Source: Serripes groenlandicus | Taxonomy: Eukaryota > Mollusca > Bivalvia > Cardiida > Cardiidae | Assembly: GCA_031761405.1 (NCBI GenBank) | Contig: JASEVX010000003.1 | Span: forward strand, 147,470,555 to 147,534,554 | DNA: 64,000 nt | Direction of reading: 5' to 3' | Shown here: positions 1 to 11,424 of the stretch, one piece after another | Layout of the letters: every line of letters begins with the position of its first letter | Position numbering within the stretch: the first letter of the stretch is position 1 | Program-made: the position numbers and the translations under genes | Notes under the pieces: model-generated | The model's input: only the letters and a program-made list of their open reading frames with translations | The model's database searches: none | What the model was told of the DNA's origin: nothing

Positions 1-83
1 CATCTACTACTCCTGATTAACATTTATGCCAAGTATTAAGTAAATCAGGTTGAAACTGAAGGAGGAGTACAACGGAACAGATT

Positions 84-172
84 TTGCGGACAGACCGAAG
101 GACGGACGGACCGACCGACAGGCTGATTCCAGTATACCCCCTTCAAACTACGTTTGCGGGGGTATACAAATT
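84..172 (+). mobile_element. 3' end of a pearl/Helentron-like element (ATACCCCC family)
   Basis: A GGAC/CCGA-rich simple repeat (about 98-120) leads into a hairpin whose arms are ATACCCCC and GGGGGTAT (about 135-165). The same 3' end closes the large array at 46363-48893. Only the tail is present; the core repeats are missing. Confidence 0.65.
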
Positions 173-230
173 CCTCCAATCACAGGTATCCATAATAAAG
201 AAAGATGAGCGAATAAAAGGGGAAAGTTAC

Positions 231-344
231 CTTCAATCTCAGGTTTCTTCTTGCGTTTCTTCAGACATAACAATACAACAATGATGATGACTATCAACAC
301 AATAACGGCTACAATTATCCCAGCGATCATCCCAATGTCCGTAC
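231..344 (-). CDS. Exon: transmembrane helix and basic juxtamembrane tail
   Basis: This 114-bp exon encodes a short polar lead (TDIGMIAG), then about 23 strongly hydrophobic residues rich in Ile and Val (ending IIIVVLLC), then the basic stop-transfer stretch LKKRKKKPEIE. That pattern is a single-pass membrane anchor with an N-out, C-in orientation. The acceptor is TTATTTTAG, with the exon starting at 344, and the donor is AAG|GTAACT, with the exon ending at 231. Both junctions are phase 1, matching the upstream stalk and Ig exons. The cytoplasmic domain must continue in exons beyond the left edge. The helix assignment is strong. Membership in the same transcript as the Ig exons is an inference. 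Confidence 0.8.
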
Positions 345-530
345 CTAAAATAAGTTACATGACATACAATGTTAACAAGGTTAACTCTGTTCCTCATACA
401 GATGACTTTTGCTGTTCCTGCAGCAGACACATTTTGATTGCTAGAGGAGAAATTTGCCATAATGAACAAATTCTTTACTAAATACCGTATCTAATTAATG
501 CATCTAATTTCCTAACCAATACATTTTTCC

Positions 531-830
531 CGAAAGAGCGACGCGTGCTGTTAATCCAGGGGTTGTGAGTTGGAATCCCAGCTTGGCCAACATTCTTTCC
601 GACGTTTGACAAAAGTCACTGTGACATGCGTCATTCGTCTTTCACCAATGGGCTGTTTAACAGTCTATGTAGCAAAAGCAGCCAGTTGCTTGGAAAGTAT
701 GTTGTTTGGTGTACTGGTGTGGGAAAACCAGCAAACTCATGAGTAGGTGAATTGGTTGCCGTGATATGACTGAAAAATTGTTGAAAACGGCGTTAAACCC
801 TTATCAATTAATAAAAAATATTGCATCATG
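531..830 (+). mobile_element. tRNA-derived SINE, 5' truncated
   Basis: The B-box region (GGGGTTGTGAGTTGGAATCC, about 558-577) and the following body match, in reverse complement, the SINE at 11501-11803. The A-box half of the tRNA head is truncated. It ends in an A-rich tail near 820-830. No coding capacity is seen. Confidence 0.75.
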
Positions 831-1006
831 ATAGCAGTCAACTTACATTTTGATAAATAAGTCCAAATACATTGTAAAGATTTAATATTTTGATAAGTCC
901 AAATACATCATAAAGGTGATAATTGGTTGTACGTCAGGCAAATTTAGAGAGCAGACACTGTTAATACAGTTTTGGCCATTTTATTTCGAGGGACATAAGT
1001 GTAGAG

Positions 1007-1515
1007 TGACTAAGATATCGTGGTTAGTTATCGAACCTGAACAAGATATTCTACCCATCAACATATTGTCTAAATTTGGTGATGATCAAATAAAATGACT
1101 ACAGCGATATGGCTGGTAATCAAATTTGTCCGGAGATATTTTTCCAATACACATTCTGACCAAATTTGGTGGTGATTGGACAAAGGCTTCTGAAGTTTTT
1201 GAGCAGACAAGAACAATTTTAGGTAATTTCTATAATTAAAGGGTGATAACTCTCTATTGACTAAAACGATATGGCTAGTTATCGAACTTGTCTGAGATAT
1301 TATGCCAATACACATTTTGACCAAATTTGGTGGTGATTGGACAAAGGCTTCTAAAGTTATTGGGCTGACAAGACCAATTTAAGGTAATTTCTATAATTAA
1401 AGGGTGATAACTCTCGATTGACTAGAGCGATATGGCTAGTTATCGAGATATTATGCCAAAACACATTTTGACAAATTTGGTGATGATTGGACATAGGCTT
1501 CTTAAGTTATTTAGC
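1007..1515 (+). repeat. About 162-bp tandem repeat, 3-4 copies
   Basis: Units start GACTA followed within a few bases by CGATATGG or TATCGTGG, at about 1007 (shortened), 1094, 1258 and 1419. Each contains CCAAATTTGGTGGTGATTGG or a close variant. A GC-rich end (GACGCCGCCCGACAGCC) follows to about 1550, as in pearl-type elements, but no matching 5' terminus was recognised. Confidence 0.7.
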
Positions 1516-1598
1516 TGACAACATACTGGACGCCGCCCGACAGCCTGGTCGCCGCAGGTAAAATATAATACGTCCCTGTTTTAAAAAAGCTCAAAAAT

Positions 1599-1787
1599 GC
1601 CTGGGTTCAAGTTCAATCAATCAGTCAACAGGTCTGACATAAACAGCCTGGGTTCAAACTCAATCAAACAGTCAACAGATCTGACATAAACAGCCTAGCT
1701 TAAAACTCAATCAACCAAACAACAGGTCTGACATAAACAGCCTGGCTTCAAACTCAATCAACCAAACAACAGGTTTAACATAAACAG
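1599..1787 (+). repeat. 47-bp tandem repeat, 4 copies
   Basis: The unit begins CAGCCTGGGTTCAAACTCAA and ends CTGACATAAA. There are four copies with a few substitutions, lying just downstream of the stalk exon's donor in the intron. Confidence 0.85.
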
Positions 1788-1829
1788 TAGTAACAAACTA
1801 AAATATCTCATAATGGCTGCTCTACCTAC

Positions 1830-1925
1830 CTTCATCCTGCACACTCGTACGTGGCTCAACGGTCAGGTTGGATTCTGTAGAAGAAGGTGTAGTTGTAGTA
1901 GTGGACGTGGTTGTAGTGGTCATTC
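1830..1925 (-). CDS. Exon: Thr/Ser-rich mucin-like stalk
   Basis: This 96-bp exon encodes about 32 residues. It begins with two runs of five threonines separated by one Ser, followed by a Pro-Ser-Ser-Thr stretch, an N-glycosylation sequon (NLT) and an acidic end (VQDE). Such Thr/Ser-rich segments act as O-glycosylated, extended stalks just outside the membrane. The acceptor is CTCTCGTAG and the donor AAG|GTAGGT, both phase 1. Its place directly before the transmembrane exon fits this role. Low-complexity coding alone would be weak evidence, but the two splice sites and the matching phase make it credible. Confidence 0.68.
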
Positions 1926-2394
1926 CTACGAGAGACAGACAGACACATGCACCCAAAAAACTATATATACATACCATTCGGCAGTTACCAAGCACAACAC
2001 ATTGTGACTGCAGGACCACATTCCCCCCAATTTTCTTAGAATTCTTTTTAAATATTAGTTCAAATATATAGTTTTGATATATTTTCTGATGACAACTTTT
2101 TTTTAAAAGCAAAGGAGGTGTAAAAACCTGAGGGCCATGATTAGGCCCTGGATGGTTTACAGGAAAGTTGTGCAATGAAGTATTTGTAGGGGAAATCTGT
2201 GCTATATATTCCATATTTACTTTGAGGGTAGAAAGATAATGAAACTAGTGCATATCATATATATAAAATATATACATGTATAAATATTCATTACAATCAT
2301 GGAGATATTAAGTATAATGGTTATGATATTAAAATCCCAAAGAATTACTTGAATACACCTTGAAACTCTTCAAGAATGAATTTCAATCCTTCAT

Positions 2395-2584
2395 TAACCT
2401 TGTCCCATAATCAGGCACATATGCGCATCTTTTGAAAATATTGTGACAGAGAAAGAAAAATTGCTAAAAATGAGCAATTTCTCCTTTTGCCACAATTATT
2501 TTCAACTATTTTCAATATTTGATACTTTCACTTACAGAGAATCTAGATATTTTCCAAGTTGTTTGCTTAAAGTTTGAAAGGGTT
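2395..2584. mobile_element. TTAA-MITE, old degenerate copy
   Basis: The central stem-loop (AAATTGC...GCAATTTCTCCTTTTG) and the closing GAAAGGGTTAA are recognisable. The left TIR is eroded. Confidence 0.6.
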
Positions 2585-2599
2585 AAGACATTAGACAAA

Positions 2600-3550
2600 A
2601 AAAAATAGTTTTTGATTACAAGATTGCTTAAATTTGTTGGAAAAGGGAATATCACATTCAATTTTCTTGGATGGTGTAACTTAGCAATGTTCTGAAATAA
2701 GTAATCTTAGAGCATTTTTGACAATACAAGAGAATGAGAAATTTGCTCATCCATGCAATATAATCTAAAAGTACTCCTGTTTTTCCTGTAGCGCAGTTTA
2801 AAATGTTGATGCCATGTAAGGGATCACATTAAATACCAAAGAAAATAATATTTTAACGAACCAATGCACTAGTTCCATCTGTTCCTAGTATCTCATCTGT
2901 GCGTTTTTTGTTTAACACCTACCCTGACACATATAGCATTAGCAGCAGACAGCTTTAGAAATCATAATAGTCGGATACAGAAAACTTTTGTTAGGTTAGG
3001 CAGGTTACTATTAACATATCAGGACAACTGAAAACTATGTAAGGGATTTGTCTTTTCTGTTTAAAAAATTATAATCCTAGCATTTAATAATTGGGAGGGA
3101 AAGCTGCTCACAATGTGCATCTTGGAACAATTTGTGTAACAAAAACAATAAAATAGTTAATGACATAAACATATCTCTAACTAGCAGAATAAATGTTAAT
3201 AATGTGCAAATTACATTCAAGGGAAATAATTCTATAAAAGGTTAAATGAAGCTATAATAATTATGTCCCTTGAATCAAGATATATGACCCCAATTAAGAG
3301 CCAAAGTTCAATTTATATGTTACATAATCTGTTGCATGGCATGCTGCTTTAGACATTCCTAAAAGATTACTAGATAAAATGGTCAAAATATTGAAAAGAA
3401 ACATGGTACTACATTTTCTTTTTTAAAGAATCCTTAATAGACAATGTCAGAAGCTAGTATATAGAGGGAAAATCAGACATTGAATCAAATGAATACCTGT
3501 CTTAATGCAGCCAATTTTTTTACATTTCCACATCATTTTCTTCTAACCAT
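2600..3550. other. Intron sequence, no recognised feature
   Basis: This is AT-rich sequence with stops in all frames. No repeat family, splice-flanked exon or RNA motif was recognised. Confidence 0.6.
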
Positions 3551-3552
3551 TC

Positions 3553-3752
3553 CCAAGATTGGGCAATTTTGCAGCAGAAGACTTACGGTACAAAACTAGA
3601 GAACAACCATCTTTCAAAGTATAAATATTGAATACAGTTGAAAAGATTGTGGCAAAAAGGAAAATTGCTCATTATCAGCAATTTCTCCTTTTGCTACAAT
3701 GCTTTCAAACATCTGCAGCAGATGCGTTAAAATGTGTCTGTATGTGGTAAAT
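3553..3752 (-). mobile_element. TTAA-MITE, degenerate copy
   Basis: The GCAGCAGA motif, the internal hairpin (TTGCTCATTATCAGCAA) and the inverted CTGCAGCAGATG block are present. The termini are worn. Confidence 0.6.
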
Positions 3753-4162
3753 GGTTCTTTTTCAGAGAGCGCCTTAAAACAGGAGAATGCAACAGGTTAA
3801 GCATGTTTGGCTGCAAGATATATTATTAAGGAAAAATCCTGCAATAGCCATTCAAAACATCAAGCTAAATTAATTACTTTCCAAAAGTTCAACAGAAATG
3901 TTAGTTTAAGACAAAGCATGCAAGTGAGGGGATTAGTATAAAATTCACTTTCATGACTGGTTGTGGACTTCATTAAATAAAACAACATAAGGGACCAAGC
4001 TAAGGTAATGTGTTTAGTGCTTTTATTCTTAATATTGCCGTCATATTTACTCCACTACCAAACTATAATGTTGTTGATACTTGTTGGATATAGTGTAAAC
4101 ATATCTGATGTGAGCACTTGAAAAAAAATATGGAAAAAAAGGAATCTGTAACATTAATCCAT

Positions 4163-4266
4163 TAATCCATTAATCCTTTCCTATACTCAACATCTGCAGA
4201 GGTCAATTTTTGAAACATTGTGGCAAAAGAAGAAATTAATCAGAATGAGCAATTTCTCCTTTTGTC
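4163..4266. mobile_element. TTAA-MITE, left half
   Basis: The left terminus and internal stem-loop are present. The copy stops at the distal hairpin arm. Confidence 0.55.
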
Positions 4267-4715
4267 AGTGTTTGTAATGAATGAATGTACATGTATGGTG
4301 TTTGATGGTTCTAACAATACTTTTATCTTGATTCAATTATAAATTTCATGAGAATGTCTTATCAAACTAGTAATTATCAAACTAGTAATTCCCTAGAAAA
4401 ATAAATAATTCAAAGGTATGTACTGACTTTATTTGTGATCAAACTGAAGCATTGTCATTGATATATGGATAAGCAGGTGATAATATCTCTATTACCCTTC
4501 TGGCCATATTACCCTCATTGAAACACCTTTTGACATTTTCATAAAGCAGACATATTTGACAACATGAGGAGAAAAGAGATTTTGATGCCGAAGCCAAGAT
4601 CTTTTTGAACCATAACATTCACTGTTACAATTTTGTTGCAAAACACAAATGTAGTACACTTAAATTCTTCTTCTTTTTTCAAAATAATTCCAATTTTGGA
4701 AGTGACTGCTATGAG

Positions 4716-4921
4716 TTTATCCCTTTCCCTAATATGTCCACTTTTTGATACATAATGTAGCAGACATCATCTGAAAACGTAATGATCAATATCTCCTTTT
4801 GCCACAATGTTTTCTACTTTATTCAAGAATTGAAATTTCATTCATATAGATTTTCCTAATTTTTATCTATAGACTTCTTCAAAGTCATCTGCTGCAGACT
4901 TAGCGTATGTGGGTAAGGGAT
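4716..4921 (+). mobile_element. TTAA-MITE, diverged copy
   Basis: It runs from ATCCCTTTCCC to GTAAGGGAT and keeps GTCATCTGCTGCAG near the right end. Half of the internal hairpin is lost. Confidence 0.6.
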
Positions 4922-5208
4922 AGCAGGTAATGAGTTAATTATCCAATTCAAAATAAATAATTCAGGTTCAAATTCCGATACTGTGACACCAATATAATGA
5001 GCTAAATGAACCAGCCCCACCATGGGGAAAACTCTCAAACCATGTCAGGCAAAAATGTCTTAAATAGTTCCAACACTGTTAAATTTACACATTACTAGAA
5101 TGTTTTAGGAGTGTAAAACAAATTTGGCTACACTGCTAGCATTTGTATAGGAAGATATAATTAAGGTATACTCTTCTGTTAACCCTTTCCCTCATATAGA
5201 CACATTCT

Positions 5209-5403
5209 GATGGTCTTGATTCTCATATCTAGGTAACTTGATACAGGGACCCTGGCCCCAATGACAACTCTGTTTCAAGTCATTTATATGACTACCCTTA
5301 TATCTTCTTGAAAATGCAACATTTTCTTTTTGTTAAAGCGTATGCATCAACACGTTCATTTGTAATATTCTTATTGTTAATCTTACTATAAGCTTTCTTT
5401 CTC
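5209..5403 (+). repeat. Dispersed repeat, also present at 54650-54863
   Basis: About 195 bp beginning GATGGTCT and containing TCTCATATCTAGGTAACTTG is shared with 54650-54863. In both places it is followed directly by the 5' end of a GGCC-type pearl element. It is joined to a MITE left-end fragment at about 5179-5208. Confidence 0.75.
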
Positions 5404-5711
5404 CTAAAAAAGAGAGCCATGATGGCCCTGGATCGCTCACCTGATATATATATATTTTTTTCACTTTGGCCATTATAAGCCCCGCCCACTGACAGCTAAT
5501 TTTCGACCAATCAACATGGTTTGAAAGAATCTCATAGAGGGTCACCCTAGGAACATTTCTACAAAATAATTTGGAAAATCGGCCTGACACTTTTGGAGGA
5601 GAAGATTTTTTAATTTTAACTATAGCCATATAAGGTAAAATATCCCTGCCCTGTTGCGGCCATGTTTTTCTACCAATCAACATGGCTTGAAGGAAACTGA
5701 TAGTGGGTCAC
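5404..5711 (+). mobile_element. Pearl-like element, GGCC family, 3' truncated
   Basis: The 5' hairpin (GAGCCATGATGGCCC), the subterminal GATCGCTCACCTGA and about one and a half cores with ACCAATCAACATGG are present. The 3' end is missing, cut where the MITE at 5712 begins. Confidence 0.75.
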
Positions 5712-5912
5712 TTAACCCTTTCTGACGCCCCTGCAGCAGACAGCTTTTTGAAAACATAGTGACAAAAGAAGAAATTGCTCAAAACAAGCAATTTCTTCTT
5801 TTTCACAATGTTTTCCACTTTTAGTCATAGCTAGGTTATCTATTTTCTATTTTTTGACAAAATATGTTCAAAGCCGACTGCTGCAAAATTTTCGTATGAG
5901 GGAAAGGATTAA
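5712..5912 (+). mobile_element. TTAA-MITE
   Basis: It begins TTAACCCTTTCTGACG and ends GAAAGGATTAA. The left terminus has a short internal deletion that removes the CTCATATAGACG block. Confidence 0.8.
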
Positions 5913-6490
5913 AATTAAAGTGAAGGTTCCGGTGAGACTGTGTATTGTATATGGCAGATATATTAATGGCAATTAAATGAGATAATCATCTCCTTGTAAA
6001 GAATCCTTTTCTATTTTGTTTTAACAATTTTTTGCCTACTAAAAGATCCAAGATTATATGCATGACTTAACAAAACAAGCGCTCACAGTAAGTGAGAGCA
6101 TGGTCTCCTTTTCTGACAATGTTCTCTTTAAATCAGTATCAGATTTTCAATTATTTCCATCACGCATTCACATTTTCAAAAGGGATGATATGGTGTATTG
6201 TGAAGTTTTTTTATTTCCATCACACATTCACATTTTCAAATGTCAAGTTTTTATTTATTTGGGGGTTATTATGCCATTTTCAACACTATTTCAGTTATAT
6301 CTTAGCAACAGTATCCATGGTTGCCTGGTGACAAACACATGTTAGGCCCCTCTACAATGACCACACCAGGCATTTACGCACGCTATTACCCATCTGTCAT
6401 GACATATTTCTAACAGTTTGTTAACTTGAACTAAAATCAAGAAGTCAGAAATTGATATGCTATGTTATACAAAGTTGTCTGCTTAGGATG
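5913..6490. other. Intron sequence; short direct duplication
   Basis: A phrase of about 28 bp (TTTCCATCACRCATTCACAT and onward) occurs twice at about 6156 and 6220. Nothing else was recognised. Confidence 0.5.
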
Positions 6491-6717
6491 CTCCCTTTCC
6501 CACATACAACAAATCTGCAGCAGACGACTTTGAAAACATAGTGACGAAAACCTGAAAAATCTCCATAAAAGATAGCTTAATTTATAAATAAAGTTGAAAA
6601 CATTGTGGCCAAAGAAGAAATTGCTCATGATGAACAATTTCACCTTTGACCACAATATTTTCAAAAGTCGTCTGCTGCTGTTGCGTCAAAATGCGTCTGC
6701 AGGTGGGAAAGGGTTAA
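6491..6717 (-). mobile_element. TTAA-MITE
   Basis: The left end is TCCCTTTCCCACATACAAC and the right end GTGGGAAAGGGTTAA. The internal stem-loop GAAATTGCTCATGATGAAC is only partly palindromic. Confidence 0.8.
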
Positions 6718-7000
6718 GAGTCATCTGTATCTTGGAAAGCCTTAAAACATGTATTCATGGCACAGCCAGTTATTGTTATTGCAATTACAGTTAATCCTTT
6801 TACCATTTTGGGAAAAGAAGGAACCATGTAGTGACTCAGCATTTAATTACCTCCAAGATATTATCTTGAATATATGAGAAATTAATAATTCAAGAATAAG
6901 TCTCAGAGACACTGATAAATGCTACAATCATTGGCATAATTATAATCACATGAAACGTGACATACCATTCTCAATGCATGTTACAGCAGGAAAATGTTCC

Positions 7001-7208
7001 TCTTTCCATCATATAAACGCTATCTGACACCTCTGCAGCAGACGGCTTTTTGATAACTTTGTGACAAAAGCAATTTCTCCTTTTGCCACAATGTTAACCA
7101 CTTTTAGTCATAGGTTATCCATTCAATTATAGAGATTTTCTATTTATTTTACAAAATGGGTTCAAAGTGACGTCTGCTGCAGAATTGTCGTATGACGGAA
7201 AGGGTTAA
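7001..7208 (+). mobile_element. TTAA-MITE
   Basis: The right terminus GACGGAAAGGGTTAA is intact. The proximal arm of the central hairpin is deleted (ACAAAAGCAATTTCTCC). Confidence 0.75.
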
Positions 7209-7313
7209 CCCATTCCAACATACAACACCCATTGGTGGTAGCTGAATGATGCTAGCTAGTAACAATGATTTGTGTTAATTAGCAAAAAGACTCAATGGAT
7301 GAGATGTGGTTTG

Positions 7314-7612
7314 AATTTATGACCCCTTGATTAATATCATTAATCTTTACTGACTGTGTTATCGTGGCTCAACTTAATCTCACGACCCCTGGATTAATAG
7401 CACTCATCTTTACTGACTGTGTTATCGTGGCTCAACTTAATCTCACAACCCCTGGATTAATAGCACTAATCTTTACTGACTGTGCTATCGTGGCTCAACT
7501 TAATCTCATGACCCCTGGATTAATAGCACTAATCTTTACTGACTGTGCTATCGTGGCTCAACTTAATCTCACGACCCCTGGATTAATAGCACTAATCTTT
7601 ACTGACTGTTAT
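7314..7612 (-). repeat. 63-bp tandem repeat derived from a SINE tRNA-like head, 5 copies
   Basis: The period is exactly 63 bp (copies at 7318, 7381, 7444, 7507, 7570). The unit aligns along its length with the tRNA-like head of the SINE at 11501-11803: CTCACAACCCCTGGATT is shared exactly with one unit, followed by a matching ACTGWGCTA...GGCTC segment. The long open frame across it is a by-product of a period divisible by three. Confidence 0.8.
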
Positions 7613-7710
7613 AAGGAGCTATCATGGCTCAACTTACTGCATATAATTGAAGAAGCTGATTTGAGTGTCTGCTAGTTTTAATTCCAAAGGGGAATATCAA
7701 CCTGTCATTG

Positions 7711-8128
7711 CTCATTATCATTTGGGAATTAAATAATTAATTTCCCTTCTTTTGTACTTTTTACCCTTTCCCACATATATAGACGCTAAATCCTGACCTC
7801 TCTGCAGCAGACAACTTTTGGAAACATTGTCATAAGGAAAAATTGCTCTATATTGCGACAATGATTTCTGAACTCTGTTCAATAAAACTACTTTCATTGA
7901 TAGAGATATTCCATATTTGCCTTGATGTGTTCAAAGATATGTACAAAGATATGTACAAAGATGTGTTCAAAGATATGTACAAAGATATGTACAAAGATAT
8001 GTACAAAGAAGTCATCTATCTGCAGCAGATTTAACAATCTGAATGTTTAAATTGTGTAGATTTACCTGTAACAGCTGATTATCATTTGGGAATTAAATAT
8101 TTGATTTCCCTTCTTTTGTACTTTTAAC
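7711..8128 (+). repeat. About 50-bp direct repeat flanking a MITE
   Basis: TTATCATTTGGGAATTAAAT continuing to TTTCCCTTCTTTTGTACTTT lies at about 7711-7760 and again at 8079-8126, on either side of the MITE at 7761-8034. Confidence 0.7.
7761..8034 (+). mobile_element. TTAA-MITE with internal 12-bp minisatellite
   Basis: The left half is typical. Near the right end, the GATGTGTTCAAAG motif has expanded into seven or so 12-bp units (AAAGATATGTAC and variants, 7933-8010). The right TIR is deleted after GCAGCAGATTTAA. Confidence 0.75.
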
Positions 8129-8193
8129 AGACTACAATAGCCAGCACTTATTCAACCTAATGAATCAATTAATCATTTTCTTTTGAAGCTATA

Positions 8194-8271
8194 TAACCCT
8201 TTCCAACAAACAAAAAATATACAGCAGACAACTATGAAAACAAGCATGCAAAACATGGAAAATCTCAATAA
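8194..8271 (-). mobile_element. TTAA-MITE, left fragment (split by insertion)
   Basis: ACCCTTTCCAACAAAC through AATCTCAATAAA. The element resumes at 11425 after the 3.15-kb pearl insertion and again at 11814 after a SINE. Confidence 0.75.
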
Positions 8272-11200
8272 ACTAGAGGTTGTTTTTGGGAAAAACATAT
8301 GTCTCCCCCAAGGGGTATTTGTCTGGCTGACTGTATTTTGTCAGTTAGTGATTTATTTTAAAAAAGGGCAATAACTCATCCAAAAGTAGGTCAAATTAAA
8401 CGCCCTCGTAATATGCGCAACAAGACATTGTACCGATGACTCCTGTGGTGTTTCATAGAAATGTGGCAAAGGGGTTGTGAGATGAAGGCCGGACAAGAAT
8501 GAAATGGCAATTTTAAATAAAGGGCAATAACTCAACCAAAATTAGGTCAAATTAAACGCCCTCGTAATATGCGCAACTAGACGTTGTACCGATGACTCCT
8601 GTGAAGTTTCATAGAAATGTGGCCAAGGGGTTGTGAGATGAAGGCCGGACAAGAATGAAATGGCAATTTAAAAAAAGGGCAATAACTCATCCAAAAGTAG
8701 GTCAAATTAAACGCCCTCGTAATATGCGCAACAACACATTGTACCGATGACTCCTGTGAAGTTTCATAGAAATGTGGCAAAGGGGTTGTGAGATGAAGGC
8801 CGGGGACAAGAATGAAATGGCAATTTTAAAAAAAGGGCAATAACTCAACCAAAAGTAGGTAAAATTAAACGCCCTAGTAATATGCGCAACAAGACGTTGT
8901 ACCGATGACTCCTGTGAAGTTTCATAGAAATGTGGCAAAGGGGTTGTGAGATGAAGGCCGGACAAGAATGAAATGGCAATTTTAAAAAAAGGGCAATAAC
9001 TCATCCAAAAGTAGGTCAAATTAAACGCCCTCGTAATATGCGCAGCTAGACGTTGTACCGATGACTCCTGTGAAGTTTCATAGAAATGTGGCAAAGGGGT
9101 TGTGAGATGAAGACCGGACAAGAATGAAATGGCAATTTTAAACAAGAGGGCCAAGATGGCCCTAAATCGATCACCTAATTGATAGTAAATTAGTAGCAAA
9201 TATTTAACTGCAAATATCTTGGAAAATGTTATCAGGGAATGCAAATGAAACTGCAAAGGAGTGGACACTTCTCAAGAAACAGCTTATCAGTAAAGGCCAT
9301 TTATATCTTGAAATCTAACAAGAACTTTAATAAGAATGGAATTATAAAGTTTTTGTCATTTTGCACCTTTCCTGATGCCGCCTTGCTGCCATGTTTTTCA
9401 ACGAAATCAATATGGCTTCAACAGTTTATTTAGAGGGTCACTTAAGGAACATTTCTACCAAATTATCTTGCAATCGCACAAGTAGATTATGGAGGAAAAG
9501 GATTTTAAAATTTGGGTATTTTTCTCACTTTCTGATGCCGCAGCAACCAAAGTTATCAATGGAATTTAAATCTTTGAACAATTTTGAAAGAGGACCACCA
9601 AAGGAACATTCTTGTGATGTTTTGTGGAAATTGGTCTATTGGAATGGTAGGAGTTGGTTGTCATTTGTAGCTAAAAGTTCAATTTACCCTTTTTGTGACG
9701 ACGCCTGGTTGATATGATTGTGTAACCAATCAAAACGGCTTAAACAAATTAAATAGAGGATCATTACAGTAAGATTCGTATTATATTTTCTTAAAATCAG
9801 ACAAACACTTTCATAAAAAATGGAATTTTCAAATTTTGTCATTTTGCCCCTTTTCTGATGCCGCCTGACTGCCATGTTTTTCGACCAATCAGTATGGCTT
9901 GAACACATTTTATAGAGGGTCACCCAAGGAACATTTCTACCAAATTATATTTGAATCTGACAGGCAGATTCGGAGGAGAAGATTTTTAAAGTTTGGACAT
10001 TAAATCGATCACCTGATTGATAGTGTATGGTGAGTGTAAGGAACGACAACTCTGCGAAGGAGATTGCCCTTGCATAATACTCTGCCAAGTGTTACCTCCC
10101 TTAGACCATCAATCTAATAACCATATGTCATTTGAAGCAAAAAGTTAATTTTACTCCTTTTCTGATGCTGCTTGGTTGCTATGCCTTTCAACAAATCAAT
10201 ATGGCTTGACAAAGTATGTAGATGATCAATGAAAGAACATTTCTACAAAACTATCTTTAAATCAGACAAGCACTTTTATAAGGATACTTTATTAAAGTAT
10301 TGTCATTTTGCCCCTTTTTTGATGCCGCCTGACTGCCATGTTTTTCGACCAATCAGTATGGCTTGAACAATTTTTATAGAGGGTCACCCAAGGAACATTT
10401 CTACCAAATTATATTTGAATCTGACAGGCAGATTCGGAGGAGAAGATTTTCAAAGTTTGGACATTTTGTCCCCTTTCTGATGCCGCAGCAACCAAAGTTC
10501 TCAATGGAATTTAAATCTTTGAACAACTTTGAAAGAGGCCAACCAGAGGAACAGTCCTGTGATGTTTCACGAAAATTGTCCTTGGAGTTTGGGAGGAGTT
10601 GATGTTTAAAGCTAAAAGTTAACACCGGACGGACGACGGACGACGGACGACGGACAAAAAGTGATCAGAATAGCTCACCTTCAGCCTTCGGCTAAGGTGA
10701 TCTAAAAAAGGGCAATAACTCATCCAAAAGTAGGTCAAATTAAACGCCCTCGTAATATGCGCAACTAGACGTTGTACCGATGACTCCTGTGAAGTTTCAT
10801 AGAAATGTGGCAAAGGGGTTGTGAGATGAAGGCCGGACAAGAATGAAATGGCAATTTTAAGAAAGGGCAATAACTCAACCAAAATTAGGTCAAATTAAAC
10901 GCCCTCGTAATATGCCCAACTAGACGTTGTACCGATGACTCCTGTGAAGTTTCATAGAAATGTGGCCAAGGGGTTGTGAGATAAAGTCCGGACAAGAAAT
11001 GTGGACGCCCTGGACAAGAATGAAATGGCAATTTTAAAAAAAGGGCAATAACTCATCCAAAAGTAGGTCAAATTAAACGCCCTCGTAATATGCACAACTA
11101 GACGTTGTACCGATGACTCCTGTGAAGTTTCATAGAAATGTGGCAAAGGGGTTGTGAGATGAAGGCCGGACAAGAATGAAATGGCAATTTTAAGAAAGGG

Positions 11201-11424
11201 CAATAACTCATCCAAAAGTAGGTCAAATTAAACGCCCTCGTAATATGCGCAACTAGACGTTGTACCAATGACTCCTGTGAAGTTTCATAGAAATGTGGCC
11301 AAGGGGTTGTGAGATAAAGGCCGGACAAGAAATGTGGACGCCCTGACAGACAGACAGACAGACGGACAGACAGACGGCGCAGGCAAAAGCAATATGTCTC
11401 CTCCGGAGGGAGGAGACATAATAA
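8272..11424 (+). mobile_element. Pearl/Helentron-like element, ATGTCTCC family, with nested insertion
   Basis: The 5' end is CTAGAGGTTGTTTTTGGG, forming a hairpin with the following AAAAACA, then a subterminal ATATGTCTCCCCC. About nine core units of roughly 155 bp follow (AAGGGCAATAACTC ... GGCCGGACAAGAATGAAATG), then a CAGA-rich stretch (11345-11375) and a 3' terminus GGAGGGAGGAGACATAAT, inverted relative to the 5' subterminal block. Cores are interrupted at 9141-10705 by another element. The target was a MITE. No transposase is encoded, so movement would need an autonomous partner. Confidence 0.85.
9141..10705 (+). mobile_element. Pearl-like element, GGCC family, nested in 8272-11424
   Basis: It starts AACAAGAGGGCCAAGATGG, with GATCACCT as the subterminal block. 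It carries diverged cores with 'TCTGATGCCGC' and 'ACATTTCTACCAAATTAT', then a GGAC/GACGGAC stretch (10623-10656), and ends CTCACCTTCAGCCTTCGGCT...AAGGTGATCTAA. The host core resumes immediately after. Confidence 0.85.

Noticed and set aside
7364..7675. 103-codon repetitive open frame
   Set aside because: Spans a 63-bp tandem array derived from a SINE head; no protein domain.
8702..9268. 188-codon minus-strand open frame with repeated segments
   Set aside because: It is the reverse of pearl-element cores of about 155 bp; non-coding repeat.
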